A DNA stretch of 16,810 nucleotides from Labilithrix sp. (GTDB lineage: Bacteria; Myxococcota; Polyangia; Polyangiales; Polyangiaceae), in NCBI GenBank assembly GCA_028287035.1, contig JAQBQL010000140.1, forward strand, positions 1-16,810, read 5' to 3'. Under the pieces are notes generated by a model. The model was given only the letters and a program-made list of their open reading frames with translations. It did not search any database and was not told the DNA's origin. The position numbers and the translations under genes were made by a program. Below, one piece after another: positions 1-7,231 of this stretch; position 1 is the stretch's first letter, and each line of letters opens with the position of its first letter.

Positions 1-1306
1 GGCGCTCGCCGCCGCGACCGCGGCCACGACCGCGACGACGACCGCGCGGGCCGCTGCGCTCACCCTCGCGGGGCGGCGCGGGAGCACGGGGGACGGGCTC
101 GCCGGGCTCGGTCACGGTGAAGCCGGGGAGGTCCCCGAGATCATCGTCGTCGCTGTCGATGGCCGCGCCGGAGGTCGCAACGACCTCGTCCGCGCTGCCG
201 CCGCTCGCGACGTCCTCGTCCTCGTCCTCGTCGGCCGACTCCTCGTCGTCCTCGTCGCTCGACTCGTCGTCGGTCGACTCCTCGTCGGTGACGTCGTCGT
301 CGCTCGCCTCGTCGTCGGGCTCGTCGGTCGACTCCTCGTCGTCCTCGAGGTCCTCGTCGTCGAGGGACGGCGACGACACCGAAGCGCCCGAGTCGGCGGC
401 GAGATGCGGGTCGGAGTGCGCGCTCGAGGGGCGGACGAGCAGATCGTCCGCCGAGCCCTCGGCGGGGGGGATGCGGCCGCCGGCGGTGTCACCGATGCCG
501 ACCGTGTCGAAGAGCGAAGGCTGGCTGCCACGACCCGGGGTGCCGGAGTCGAGCGGCGTGCCGGAATCGAGCGCCGTGCCCGGCGTGCCGGAGTCGAGCG
601 GCGTGCCGGAGTCCAGGGCGGCGGGCGGCGGGGCGGACGAACGGCCGCGACGGCGGACGGGGCGCGCGTCTGCGTGACGTGCCGCAGCGGGGGTCGGGAG
701 CGTCTCCGGCCAGCTCGCATACGACACGGTGGCCTCGAGATCGTTCTCGGGCGCGCGGGGCGCAGGGCGGTCGCTCGACGGGGCGGGCGCGTCGCCGGGC
801 TCCTCGTCGCCTTCGGACGGCGACATGTTGCCGACGAGGCGGTCGCCGCTGCCCGGCGCGGTCTCCACCTCGACGGTCAGCGAGGACTCCTCCTCGATCA
901 CGACGGTCGCGGCGACATGCGCCTCGGCCGGGTCGAGGAGCACGGGCGTCGAACCGAGCGCGGCGGCGATCGCGTCCGCCTCTTCTCCCTCGGCCTCCGC
1001 CTCGTTGGGCGCACGCTCCTCGTTGGTGCGCGCGAGCTTGCGACCGCCCGCGAGGTACTCGTCGAAGTCGTCGGGACGGATCAGGTCCTCGACGTGGAGG
1101 AACGCCGCACGCTCCTGCCCGATGTCGATGAACGCCGCCTGGAGGCCAGGCAGCACGCGCGTGACCTTCCCGAGATAGACGTTGCCGACCGTGCTGGACT
1201 GCCGGCCTTTTCGTTCGATGTGAAGCTCGGCGATGATGCCGTCTTCGATCAGCGCCGCGCGCGTCTCACGGAAATCACAGCTGAGGACGAGGATGTTCTT
1301 GGCCAC
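1..1306 (-). CDS. Ribonuclease E/G family protein, N-terminal part (cut by window edge), S1 domain with giant insertion
   Basis: RNase E/G enzymes cleave single-stranded RNA near 5' monophosphate ends and drive mRNA decay and rRNA maturation in the cytoplasm. I translated the reverse strand from GTG at 1306; the frame stays open for 435 codons to the window edge, and an in-frame TAG at 1316-1318 rules out an earlier start. Residues 1-75 match the family N-terminus and the first half of its S1 domain: MAKNILVLSC, then GNVYLGKVTRVLPGLQAAFI (41-60) and AAFLHVEDL (67-75), like the NIYKGKITRIEPSLEAAF and FLPLKEI segments of E. coli RNase E. From about residue 86 the sequence is low-complexity: Glu/Ala-rich, Pro-rich, four LDSGTP repeats, a strongly acidic stretch (316-366) and an Arg-Gly run (420-435). 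The second half of S1 and the catalytic domain must lie beyond the edge. No clear ribosome binding site is visible. Whether it is RNase E or RNase G cannot be decided here. Confidence 0.85.
   Translation of the reverse strand, partial: MAKNILVLSCDFRETRAALIEDGIIAELHIERKGRQSSTVGNVYLGKVTRVLPGLQAAFIDIGQERAAFLHVEDLIRPDDFDEYLAGGRKLARTNEERAPNEAEAEGEEADAIAAALGSTPVLLDPAEAHVAATVVIEEESSLTVEVETAPGSGDRLVGNMSPSEGDEEPGDAPAPSSDRPAPRAPENDLEATVSYASWPETLPTPAAARHADARPVRRRGRSSAPPPAALDSGTPLDSGTPGTALDSGTPLDSGTPGRGSQPSLFDTVGIGDTAGGRIPPAEGSADDLLVRPSSAHSDPHLAADSGASVSSPSLDDEDLEDDEESTDEPDDEASDDDVTDEESTDDESSDEDDEESADEDEDEDVASGGSADEVVATSGAAIDSDDDDLGDLPGFTVTEPGEPVPRAPAPPREGERSGPRGRRRGRGRGRGGER
209..361 (-). repeat. Acidic low-complexity coding tract (Asp/Glu/Ser)
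   Basis: Residues 316-366 of the ribonuclease are mostly Asp, Glu and Ser, with near-repeats such as DDEESTDEPDDE and TDEESTDDESSDEDDEE. The DNA is a run of GAC/GAG/TCG codons with local direct repeats. It is followed by an Arg-Gly-rich segment near the window edge. The composition predicts intrinsic disorder and strong negative charge. Confidence 0.8.
539..616 (-). repeat. Four copies of an LDSGTP coding repeat
   Basis: Within the ribonuclease insertion (residues 231-256) the hexapeptide LDSGTP occurs four times as two pairs, the pairs separated by GTA. The DNA copies (CTCGACTCCGGCACGCCG and close variants on the minus strand) are almost identical, differing by a synonymous GAT/GAC and similar changes. 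This suggests recent slippage or unequal exchange in a disordered segment. Confidence 0.85.
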
Positions 1307-1638
1307 CTGAGGGGACTACTTTCCCGCCCGTTTGGCGCTACGGCATGGTCCTGCCTCTCCACAACAATCTCCGACGCGTGCACGACCGACACGAGGGTGC
1401 CGTACGCGTGGGCCACGCTGGGTTGGGTTTCGGGAGTCAGGATCGCGAGCACGTAACGCCTCGGGCGCTGGCCCCACCCGCTCATGACGAGGGAGAGAGG
1501 CCGCGGGTTGTTTCCGAAACGGCCCGGGCCACCGCTGCCCCCGAGATGGAGACGAAGAGACCCGAGCGAAACCTTCGGGAGACCGCACGAGGCGGACGCC
1601 CTGTCCCTTGGAGTATCCCGGAAGACAAAATAGGTAAA

Positions 1639-1716
1639 GGCCCTGTCACACCTTTCCGCGCTACCGTTGCTCCGTTTCCGGCCTGGCGGGGTTCACGTTT
1701 CCGGGTCGACAGGGCC
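1639..1716. repeat. 9-bp inverted repeat flanking two CGTTTCCGG direct repeats
   Basis: The arms GGCCCTGTC (1639-1647) and GACAGGGCC (1708-1716) are perfect reverse complements separated by 60 bp. Between them lie CGTTTCCGG at 1673-1681 and again at 1696-1704. Related GTTTCCG also occurs in the palindrome at 1510-1520. It could be a regulator-binding region or a structured leader of the divergent ribonuclease gene. No function is known to me. Confidence 0.4.
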
Positions 1717-1895
1717 ACAATCGTGACCGAGACAGCCTTTTGCTAGGCGATCGCCGCCGCGAAGTCGAGCACGAACCGCACGCGCGGGTGAAAGGCTTTC
1801 GAGACCTCGGCACAAAGCGGAGAGATCTCCGGCACCTGACGATGTTGCTGGCCAGGCGGCCGAAATTCGCCATGGCGGAGGTCTGGCCGCTTCGA

Positions 1896-1901
1896 CATAG
1901 T
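1896..1901 (+). promoter_or_regulatory. Possible -10 box of a leaderless protease transcript
   Basis: CATAGT matches TATAAT at four of six positions and ends 8 bp before the ATG at 1910. The region before the ATG has no Shine-Dalgarno sequence. A start site 6-8 bp after the box would put the first transcribed base at or next to the start codon. No good -35 box is seen, so support is modest. Confidence 0.3.
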
Positions 1902-1909
1902 CCGCGACC

Positions 1910-4240
1910 ATGCGACTCACCGCGCTCGCGTCCCTCTCGCTCCTCCTCACGTTCGCCGGCGCCGCGCAGGCGGCGCCGACGTTGACCCTCGGCCCCGCCG
2001 CCGGGTCGCCCGCCGCGCGGGCGAGGACGAAGGCTTTCGACCCCGTCACCCGCGGGCTCGCGGTGGTCCGGGCGGCCCTTCCCGCGGGATCGCAGGGGCT
2101 CGCGCTCCGCGCCACGGTGACCGACCGCTTCGGCGACGGCGACCGCATCGTCCACTTCGCGCAGACCCACGAGGGGCTGCCCGTGATCGGCCGCGGGGCC
2201 TCGGTCCGCTTCTCGGAGAGCGGCGACACGCGGCTCACCGCCGTGGAGCTCGAGGAGGATCTGCCGGCGTCGGTGGTGCCGGCGCTGTCCGCCGAGGCGG
2301 CCGTCACCACGATCGCCGCGCGGGTCCGGGTCGGTGTCGCGCGTCCCGAGCAGGCCCGCCTCGTCGTGTGGCCGCTCGCCGGCGGCGGCTCGCGCCTCGC
2401 CTACGTCATCGCGCCCGAGATCCCGGCCGGGCTCCCCACGAAGCCGCGCTTCGTCGTCGACGCGCAGACCGGCAAGATCCTCGAGGCACGCGATCTCGTC
2501 CGCTTCCTGAACACCGCGAAGGTCTACGAGTTCAACCCCACGAAGACCCCGACGATCCTGCCCGCCGCGGAGCTGCCCATCAGGCCCGACCCGTCGGCGG
2601 CCGGCAAGCTGACCAACGCGTTCGTCCAGTCGTCGAACTGCATCGACAACAAGACCGTGAAGTCGGTCAGCTTCGGCGGCTTCATGGCCGACGTGCACGT
2701 CTGCGATCTCCAGCAGACCGCGCTCGCCAACGAAACGGCCGACTTCGTCTACGAGCCGACCGACAAGGCCGACCTCGCCGCGAAGAGCGACGAGTTCTCC
2801 GAGGTCTCGATGTACTACCACGCGACCAAGGCCTACGCGTTCTTCCGGACGCTGGCCGGCACGCCCGACGCCCAGGTCGTCGTCGACAAGCCGCTCCGCG
2901 TGATCGCGAACCTGCAGCTCCCGCCCGGGATCATGACCTTCGATCTGATCAAGATGAAGGACAAGGATCTCCCGCTCGAGACCTTCCAGAACGCCTTCTT
3001 CGCCCCCGCGGGCGACGGCCTCGGCGCCATCTTCGAGCAGATCTACGGCGTCAGCGGCGGCGCCCTCTGGTTCGGTCAGGGTCCCGTGCACGACTACGCG
3101 TACGACGGCGACGTCGTCTACCACGAGCTCACCCACGCGGTCGTCGACGACACCCTGAAGCTCACCGCGTGGCACGTCGATGCGCGCGGCGCGGTCGACG
3201 CCCCAGGCGCCATGAACGAGGGCCTCGCCGACTACTTCTCTTCGGCGATCACGGGCGATCCCGACGTCGGCGAGTACGCATCGAAGGACATCTCGCCGAC
3301 CCTCACCGTCATCCGCACGCTCGCCAACGACGACAAGTGCCCCTCCGCGGTCGCGGGCGAGGTCCACTTCGACTCGACGCTCTTCTCGGGCGGCCTGTGG
3401 ACCGCCCGCATGTCGCTCCCCGAGGGCGACCGCACGAAGTTCGACGCGGCGCTCTACAAGGCGATGCGCTCGAGCCCCGGCAACGGTGACCTCGGCTACG
3501 ACGACCTCACGAAGCTGTTCCTCGCGACTCTCGGCACCGATCTGCCGGCCGGGCAGGCGGCGCTCGAGAAGGCGATGACCGACCGCGGCGTGCTCCCCTC
3601 GTGCGAGCGCATCCTCGAGTGGAAGGGCAGCACCATCGCGGGACCCTACAAGGAGTTCGGCGGCTTCGGCACGCCGGGCACGCAGACCGTCTCCTTCGGC
3701 AAGGCGGACGTCGCCCCCGGCATCTTCCAGCTGCACGTGCCGACGACCGAGACCGCCTCCTCGGTGACCCTCTCGTTCAAGGTCCCGGCCCAGAGCGGCG
3801 GCGGGAACCCGCTCGGCGGCAGCGGCTCGCCGTTCGCCCCGCGCGTCCTCGCGAAGCTCGGAAAGCCGCTCACCTGGACGAAGACGTCGGGGGGCGGCAC
3901 GAACGACGCCGACAAGGCCGTCGACGCGACCGGCACCGGCACCATGAAGGCGACCATCGATCTACCGGCCGGGACCCGGGACGTCTACCTCCAGATCGCC
4001 AACACGGGAGAGACGGACGGCACCTACGACGACCTCGCGGTCACGATCACCGACGCCCCGCCGCCACCGCCCGTGAACGACGCGGGCGTCGACCCCGCGA
4101 GCCCCGCGTCGAGCAACGACGACGGCTGCGGCTGCTCGACCCCCGGCAGCACGTCGGGCCGCACCGGCGCCCTGGGCCTCTTCGCGGGCCTCGCCGCGGT
4201 GGTCGGCGTCGTACGTCGGCGGCGACGCTCCCTTCCCTGA
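1910..4240 (+). CDS. Secreted thermolysin-like (M4-type) zinc metalloprotease with MYXO-CTERM-like tail
   Basis: A 776-residue exported endopeptidase. Residues 1-22 form a signal peptide ending in AAQAA. A propeptide of the FTP type follows, with RFGDGDRIVHFAQTHEGLPV at about 71-90. The gluzincin centre is H405-E-L-T-H409, third zinc ligand E437 in NEGLADY, and a likely transition-state His486 in GEVHFDS; YYHATKAYAFF upstream resembles the YYAGxxYDYY region of thermolysin relatives. The spacing between H409 and E437 is 27 residues, longer than the 19 of thermolysin. After a beta-rich domain (about 565-720) and a Pro-rich linker, the end has DDGCGC, a hydrophobic helix and RRRRR, the layout of the MYXO-CTERM sorting signal, so the protein is probably processed and held at the surface. 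It lies alone, 57 bp ahead of the ABC genes. The ATG directly precedes the signal peptide. Confidence 0.9.
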   Translation: MRLTALASLSLLLTFAGAAQAAPTLTLGPAAGSPAARARTKAFDPVTRGLAVVRAALPAGSQGLALRATVTDRFGDGDRIVHFAQTHEGLPVIGRGASVRFSESGDTRLTAVELEEDLPASVVPALSAEAAVTTIAARVRVGVARPEQARLVVWPLAGGGSRLAYVIAPEIPAGLPTKPRFVVDAQTGKILEARDLVRFLNTAKVYEFNPTKTPTILPAAELPIRPDPSAAGKLTNAFVQSSNCIDNKTVKSVSFGGFMADVHVCDLQQTALANETADFVYEPTDKADLAAKSDEFSEVSMYYHATKAYAFFRTLAGTPDAQVVVDKPLRVIANLQLPPGIMTFDLIKMKDKDLPLETFQNAFFAPAGDGLGAIFEQIYGVSGGALWFGQGPVHDYAYDGDVVYHELTHAVVDDTLKLTAWHVDARGAVDAPGAMNEGLADYFSSAITGDPDVGEYASKDISPTLTVIRTLANDDKCPSAVAGEVHFDSTLFSGGLWTARMSLPEGDRTKFDAALYKAMRSSPGNGDLGYDDLTKLFLATLGTDLPAGQAALEKAMTDRGVLPSCERILEWKGSTIAGPYKEFGGFGTPGTQTVSFGKADVAPGIFQLHVPTTETASSVTLSFKVPAQSGGGNPLGGSGSPFAPRVLAKLGKPLTWTKTSGGGTNDADKAVDATGTGTMKATIDLPAGTRDVYLQIANTGETDGTYDDLAVTITDAPPPPPVNDAGVDPASPASSNDDGCGCSTPGSTSGRTGALGLFAGLAAVVGVVRRRRRSLP

Positions 4241-4285
4241 TCACGCGGGACTGCCGGCGGTTTGCGCTGCAGGCTCGGCCGTTCT

Positions 4286-4291
4286 ACCGTT
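4286..4291 (+). promoter_or_regulatory. Possible -10 box (TACCGT) before the ABC permease
   Basis: TACCGT, a TANNNT-type box, ends 6 bp before the GTG at 4298, and no Shine-Dalgarno sequence precedes that GTG. If used, transcription would begin at about the start codon and the mRNA would be leaderless. It also favours the GTG over a TTG at 4262. No -35 box is recognised. Confidence 0.25.
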
Positions 4292-4297
4292 CGGCCC

Positions 4298-5137
4298 GTG
4301 AGTCCCCTCTCCGAGATCCGGTTCGTCGCCCAGCGTGAGCTCACCAAGAGCTTCCGCAGCGCCAAGGGCATCGTCCTCCTCGTGCTGTCGCTCCTCGGCG
4401 GCACGGGCGCGACGCTGCTGCTCGTCAAGGTCCAGCAGCTCAAACGCGACAAGCTCGCGGGGGTGGACGCCGAGCAGATCCACGCGCTCCGCGAGGACGC
4501 GGCGACGCAGATCTTCGGCGACCCGGCGACGGGCAAGTCGCTCGCGAACGCGCCCGAGGTGCTCATCGCGGTGCTCCTCCTCACGATCTGGCTCACGCCG
4601 CTCGTCATCTCGCTCCTCGGCTTCGACAGCCTCGCGGGAGACCTGCAGAACAAGGCGGTCCGCTACTGGACGCTCCGCACCCGTCGCTGGTCGTACTTCG
4701 TCGGCAAGTGGGCCGGCACCTGGCTCACCATCTCGCTCATGACGTTCGCGATGCACGCGCTCATCTGGGTGGTGTGCATTGCTCGCGGCGAGGCCCCGGC
4801 GGCCACCGCCCTCGGCTGGGGCATCCGCTTCTGGCTCATCACCTTGCCGATGAGCGCCGCGTGGTGCGCGATCGCCACGTTCGTGAGCTCGCTGTTCAAG
4901 TCGCCGATCATCTCGCTGCTCGTGATCTTCGCGACGTTCTTCGCGCTCTGGCTGACCTGGATGATCGGGCAGGTCACGCACGCCGAGGCGATGATGTACG
5001 TGTACCCGAACTACTACGACTCGTTCCTCGTCAACCCGCGCCTCGACCGCGCGATGATCGGCCTCGCATGCTGCGTGGGCATGGCGGTGCTGTACGTGGG
5101 CGGCGGCTCGTACCTGTTCTCGAAGAGGGACGTCTGA
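4298..5137 (+). CDS. ABC-2-type exporter permease
   Basis: A 279-residue inner-membrane protein, the membrane half of an ABC exporter whose ATPase is the next gene. Starting from GTG 4298, six hydrophobic segments are visible at about 24-43, 87-109, 137-162, 177-198, 203-224 and 253-273. A large loop after the first segment (about 44-86) is probably periplasmic. The stretch DSLAGDLQNKAVRYWTLRTR (110-129) before the third segment corresponds to the coupling region of ABC-2 permeases, in which the substrate-side loop is followed by arginines and then GKW. The stop overlaps the ATPase start in TGATG, so the two are translationally coupled. The substrate cannot be told from sequence. A TTG at 4262 would add 12 residues (RCRLGRSTVRP) that look unlike a membrane protein start. 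Confidence 0.85.
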   Translation: MSPLSEIRFVAQRELTKSFRSAKGIVLLVLSLLGGTGATLLLVKVQQLKRDKLAGVDAEQIHALREDAATQIFGDPATGKSLANAPEVLIAVLLLTIWLTPLVISLLGFDSLAGDLQNKAVRYWTLRTRRWSYFVGKWAGTWLTISLMTFAMHALIWVVCIARGEAPAATALGWGIRFWLITLPMSAAWCAIATFVSSLFKSPIISLLVIFATFFALWLTWMIGQVTHAEAMMYVYPNYYDSFLVNPRLDRAMIGLACCVGMAVLYVGGGSYLFSKRDV

Positions 5138-6222
5138 TGGCGGAGAACGAGGTCGTGGACGCGAAGCCGGTGAGCGCCGCGCCGCCTGCTCCGGAGCCCG
5201 CCGCGCCGGCGCCGCTCGCCAATCCGTACGCGACGAGCCCCGAGCCCGCCGCCGAGGTCTTCGTCGCCGAGGGCGCGAAGAAGCGGAAGAAGAAGCCCGT
5301 CGAGGTCGCGATCCGGCTCACCAAGGTCACGAAGCGCTTCGGCGTGAAGACCGCGGTGGACGGCGTCTCGCTCCGCGTGAAGGCCGGCCAGGTCTACGGG
5401 CTCATCGGCCCCAACGGCGCCGGCAAGACGACGACCTTCTCGATGATGGCGGGCTTCCTCAAGCCCACCGAGGGAGTCGTCGAGATCCTCGGCTACGCGC
5501 CCACGCAGGTCGACGAGCTGCGCTCCCGCATCGGCGTCCTCCCGCAGGACGCCCTGCTGCCAGGCGCCGACAAGGTCGGGGACTTCCTCGTCCACATGGC
5601 GCGTCTCCAGGACATCCCGGCCGACCGCATCGAGGAGTCCGTCCGCGAGGTGCTCGCCGAGGTCGACGGCCGCGACTGGTGGAACGTGAAATGCGCGAGC
5701 CTCTCGCACGGCATGGCCAAGCGCGTGCAGCTCGCGCAGGCGCTCATCGGCGATCCCGAGGTGGTGCTGCTCGACGAGCCGACCGCCGGCCTCGATCCGC
5801 GCGTGGCCTACGAGGTCCGCCAGCTCATCAAGTCGCGCAAGGGTCGCTGCACGCTGGTCGTGTCGAGCCACAACCTCGCCGAGCTCGAGGAGATCTGCGA
5901 CGGCGCCGCCATCCTCGATCGCGGGCGCGTGGTGGCCTCGGGAACGATGAGCGAGCTCACGGCTTCGAGCGAGGAGATCCGCATCAAGCTCTCGCCCGGG
6001 CCCGCGCCGATCAACCTGATCCGCGATCTGCCGATGGTGAAGCGCATCGAGTGGGAAGAGGAGAGGCGCGAGATCGTCGTCTACTTCGACCGCGGCGCGG
6101 GCGTCGACGCGGAGCAGGTCATCGGCGCGACCCTGTGGGTGCTGCTCCAGAACCAGGCGCGCATCGCGAACGTCTCGAAGGGCCGTGGCCTCGAGCAGCG
6201 CGTCATGGAGCTCACCGACTGA
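5137..6222 (+). CDS. ABC transporter ATP-binding protein
   Basis: The 361-residue ATPase that powers the adjoining permease on the cytoplasmic face. Residues 1-55 are an unusual Ala/Pro-rich extension ending in KKRKKK. The nucleotide-binding domain follows: Walker A GPNGAGKT (91-98), Q-loop Gln137 in VLPQD, signature LSHGM (189-193), Walker B VVLLDEP (209-215) with catalytic Glu214, D-loop GLDP, and switch His245 in SSHN. The signature has His where LSGGQ has Gly, a variant I also know from exporter ATPases. About 90 residues after the domain end (273-361) have no recognisable motif and may regulate or contact the permease. The ATG overlaps the permease stop by one base. The gene ends 4 bp before the convergent lipoprotein gene, leaving no room for a separate terminator. 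Confidence 0.92.
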   Translation: MAENEVVDAKPVSAAPPAPEPAAPAPLANPYATSPEPAAEVFVAEGAKKRKKKPVEVAIRLTKVTKRFGVKTAVDGVSLRVKAGQVYGLIGPNGAGKTTTFSMMAGFLKPTEGVVEILGYAPTQVDELRSRIGVLPQDALLPGADKVGDFLVHMARLQDIPADRIEESVREVLAEVDGRDWWNVKCASLSHGMAKRVQLAQALIGDPEVVLLDEPTAGLDPRVAYEVRQLIKSRKGRCTLVVSSHNLAELEEICDGAAILDRGRVVASGTMSELTASSEEIRIKLSPGPAPINLIRDLPMVKRIEWEEERREIVVYFDRGAGVDAEQVIGATLWVLLQNQARIANVSKGRGLEQRVMELTD

Positions 6223-6226
6223 GCCG

Positions 6227-7111
6227 TCACTTGCCGCGGCCCGCCATGAAGTGCGCGTGCACGCGCTCCCCCGCGAGCGCGTGCTCGTACACGGCGACCT
6301 CGTCCATCGCCCCGGGGAAGCGGATGTCGTTGCCGCCGGATCGACTGCCGACGACGAGGCCCTGATCGACGGTCGGAACGGCGACCGCGCTGCTCGACGA
6401 CATGACCTGGTCGCCGTCCACGTACAAGATCTGAGCGACGCCGTCGAACACGGCGACGACGTGGTGCCACGCCCCGAGCGAGAGCACGCCGCCCGCGGCC
6501 CGGGCCCCGCCGCTGAAGCCGCTCGAGCGGTCCAGCACGAGCTGGTTCTGGCCCTGGTTCGTTGCCTCGACTCCGAACGCGGTGCCGTCGACGATGCCGC
6601 CGCTCCCCTTCTCGTTCGTGATGATCCCCGGTGTGCCCACCACCAGTTGATCGAGCTTGATCCACGCCTCGAAGGTCACGGGATCCGTGCCGCTCGAGGG
6701 GAGCCCGCTCGCGACCTTCAGGTATCCCGCCGAGAACAGGCGCGCGGGATCCACGTCGCTGGCGATGGCCCCTGACGTCGAGGGCAGGCTGCCGATGCGG
6801 GTGCCCGTGTGGGCGTTGCCGCTGACGTCCGAGGCGTTGTCGGTCGCGCCGGGCTCGCCGAGCCGGTAGTAGACGCGCGGCGTGTCACTGAGGACCTCGC
6901 TCGAGTAGGGCCCCAGAGGCCCGGAGTCGAGGCTCGCTTCCGTGCTGGGTCCGTCGAAGGTGAGCTGGTCGAACGCCGTGCCGTCGCCGCCGGGCCCGCC
7001 GTCGCTCGGCTGGGACGGTTGCTCGTCGCCGAAGGACGAGCAGCCGACGGCGAGCGTCAGCGCGGGGACCGGAGCGAGCAGCGCGATCGCGAGGAGACGG
7101 GGCGTACGCAC
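6227..7111 (-). CDS. LamG-type (concanavalin A-like) lipoprotein
   Basis: A 294-residue predicted lipoprotein. Starting from GTG 7111, a short basic start (MRTPRLL) and a hydrophobic stretch end in the lipobox LAVGC, so Cys24 would be lipidated. A Ser/Gly/Asp linker follows, then a jelly-roll domain from about residue 68: PRVYYRLGE, VTFEAWIKLD, LGAWHHVVAVFDG and QILYVDGDQV are typical of LamG_3/concanavalin-like lectin folds, ending with MDEVAVYEHAL. Such domains usually bind glycans or surface proteins; no catalytic motif is seen. The same frame stays open far upstream, but there it lies opposite the lipid enzyme and looks nothing like a protein; the lipoprotein signal fixes the start. It is divergent from the beta-oxidation operon across 120 bp. 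Confidence 0.85.
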   Translation of the reverse strand: MRTPRLLAIALLAPVPALTLAVGCSSFGDEQPSQPSDGGPGGDGTAFDQLTFDGPSTEASLDSGPLGPYSSEVLSDTPRVYYRLGEPGATDNASDVSGNAHTGTRIGSLPSTSGAIASDVDPARLFSAGYLKVASGLPSSGTDPVTFEAWIKLDQLVVGTPGIITNEKGSGGIVDGTAFGVEATNQGQNQLVLDRSSGFSGGARAAGGVLSLGAWHHVVAVFDGVAQILYVDGDQVMSSSSAVAVPTVDQGLVVGSRSGGNDIRFPGAMDEVAVYEHALAGERVHAHFMAGRGK

Positions 7112-7118
7112 GCCGCTG

Positions 7119-7124
7119 ATCTTA
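7119..7124 (-). promoter_or_regulatory. Possible -10 box (TAAGAT) before the LamG lipoprotein
   Basis: On the minus strand TAAGAT lies 7 bp before the GTG at 7111, in an otherwise GC-rich stretch without a well-placed Shine-Dalgarno sequence. The distance again suggests a leaderless or nearly leaderless mRNA. Confidence 0.35.
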
Positions 7125-7172
7125 CGTCTTCCGCGCGCGCGGTCGCGCCTGTGATCGCTGACGCGCCGCGGC

Positions 7173-7201
7173 TTGACGGAACCTCTTCGAACGCCGATAG
7201 T
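7173..7201 (+). promoter_or_regulatory. Sigma-70-type promoter of the beta-oxidation operon
   Basis: TTGACG (7173-7178) matches the -35 consensus at five of six positions, and GATAGT (7196-7201) matches the -10 at four of six, with the ideal 17-bp spacer. Transcription would start near 7208, giving a leader of about 24 bases ahead of the ATG at 7232, with a strong ribosome binding site in it. This is the clearest housekeeping-type promoter in the window. Confidence 0.6.
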
Positions 7202-7220
7202 TCGCACGCTAACCTTTTTT

Positions 7221-7227
7221 GGAGAGG
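7221..7227 (+). promoter_or_regulatory. Ribosome binding site that fixes the start of the MFE-2-like enzyme
   Basis: GGAGAGG lies 4 bp before the ATG at 7232, after a run of T. The reading frame is open further upstream, but this site and the SDR domain beginning at once after the ATG decide the start. Confidence 0.7.
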
Positions 7228-7231
7228 TTCC

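Larger units (their letters stand above)
1307..1909. other. Divergent non-coding spacer between the ribonuclease and the protease
   Basis: This 603-bp stretch separates two divergently transcribed genes and is less GC-rich than the genes around it. I see no convincing protein gene. It holds a palindrome GTTTCCGAAAC (1510-1520), two direct copies of CGTTTCCGG (1673-1681 and 1696-1704), and a perfect 9-bp inverted repeat GGCCCTGTC/GACAGGGCC (1639-1647 and 1708-1716) that encloses both copies. An AT-rich patch lies at 1625-1637. Promoters for both neighbours should be here; the ribonuclease may have a long 5' leader, as E. coli RNase E does, but no transcription start can be fixed from sequence alone. 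Confidence 0.5.

Noticed and set aside
117..677. Serine-rich plus-strand frame
   Set aside because: It is the antisense of the Asp/Glu codons of the ribonuclease insertion (GAC/GAG read as serine and similar); low-complexity shadow with no independent support.
1249..1485. A 78-codon minus-strand frame (YVLAILTPETQPSVAHAYGTL...) upstream of and overlapping the ribonuclease start
   Set aside because: About 38 codons have GC-rich third positions, but the bias ends before the overlap, there is no ribosome binding site, and it overlaps the well-supported ribonuclease start by 58 bp in another frame.
1661..3736. Long minus-strand open frame opposite the protease
   Set aside because: Arg/Asp/Glu/Val/Gly-rich sequence typical of the reverse of GC-rich codons; no domains; the plus strand has a complete, recognisable protease.
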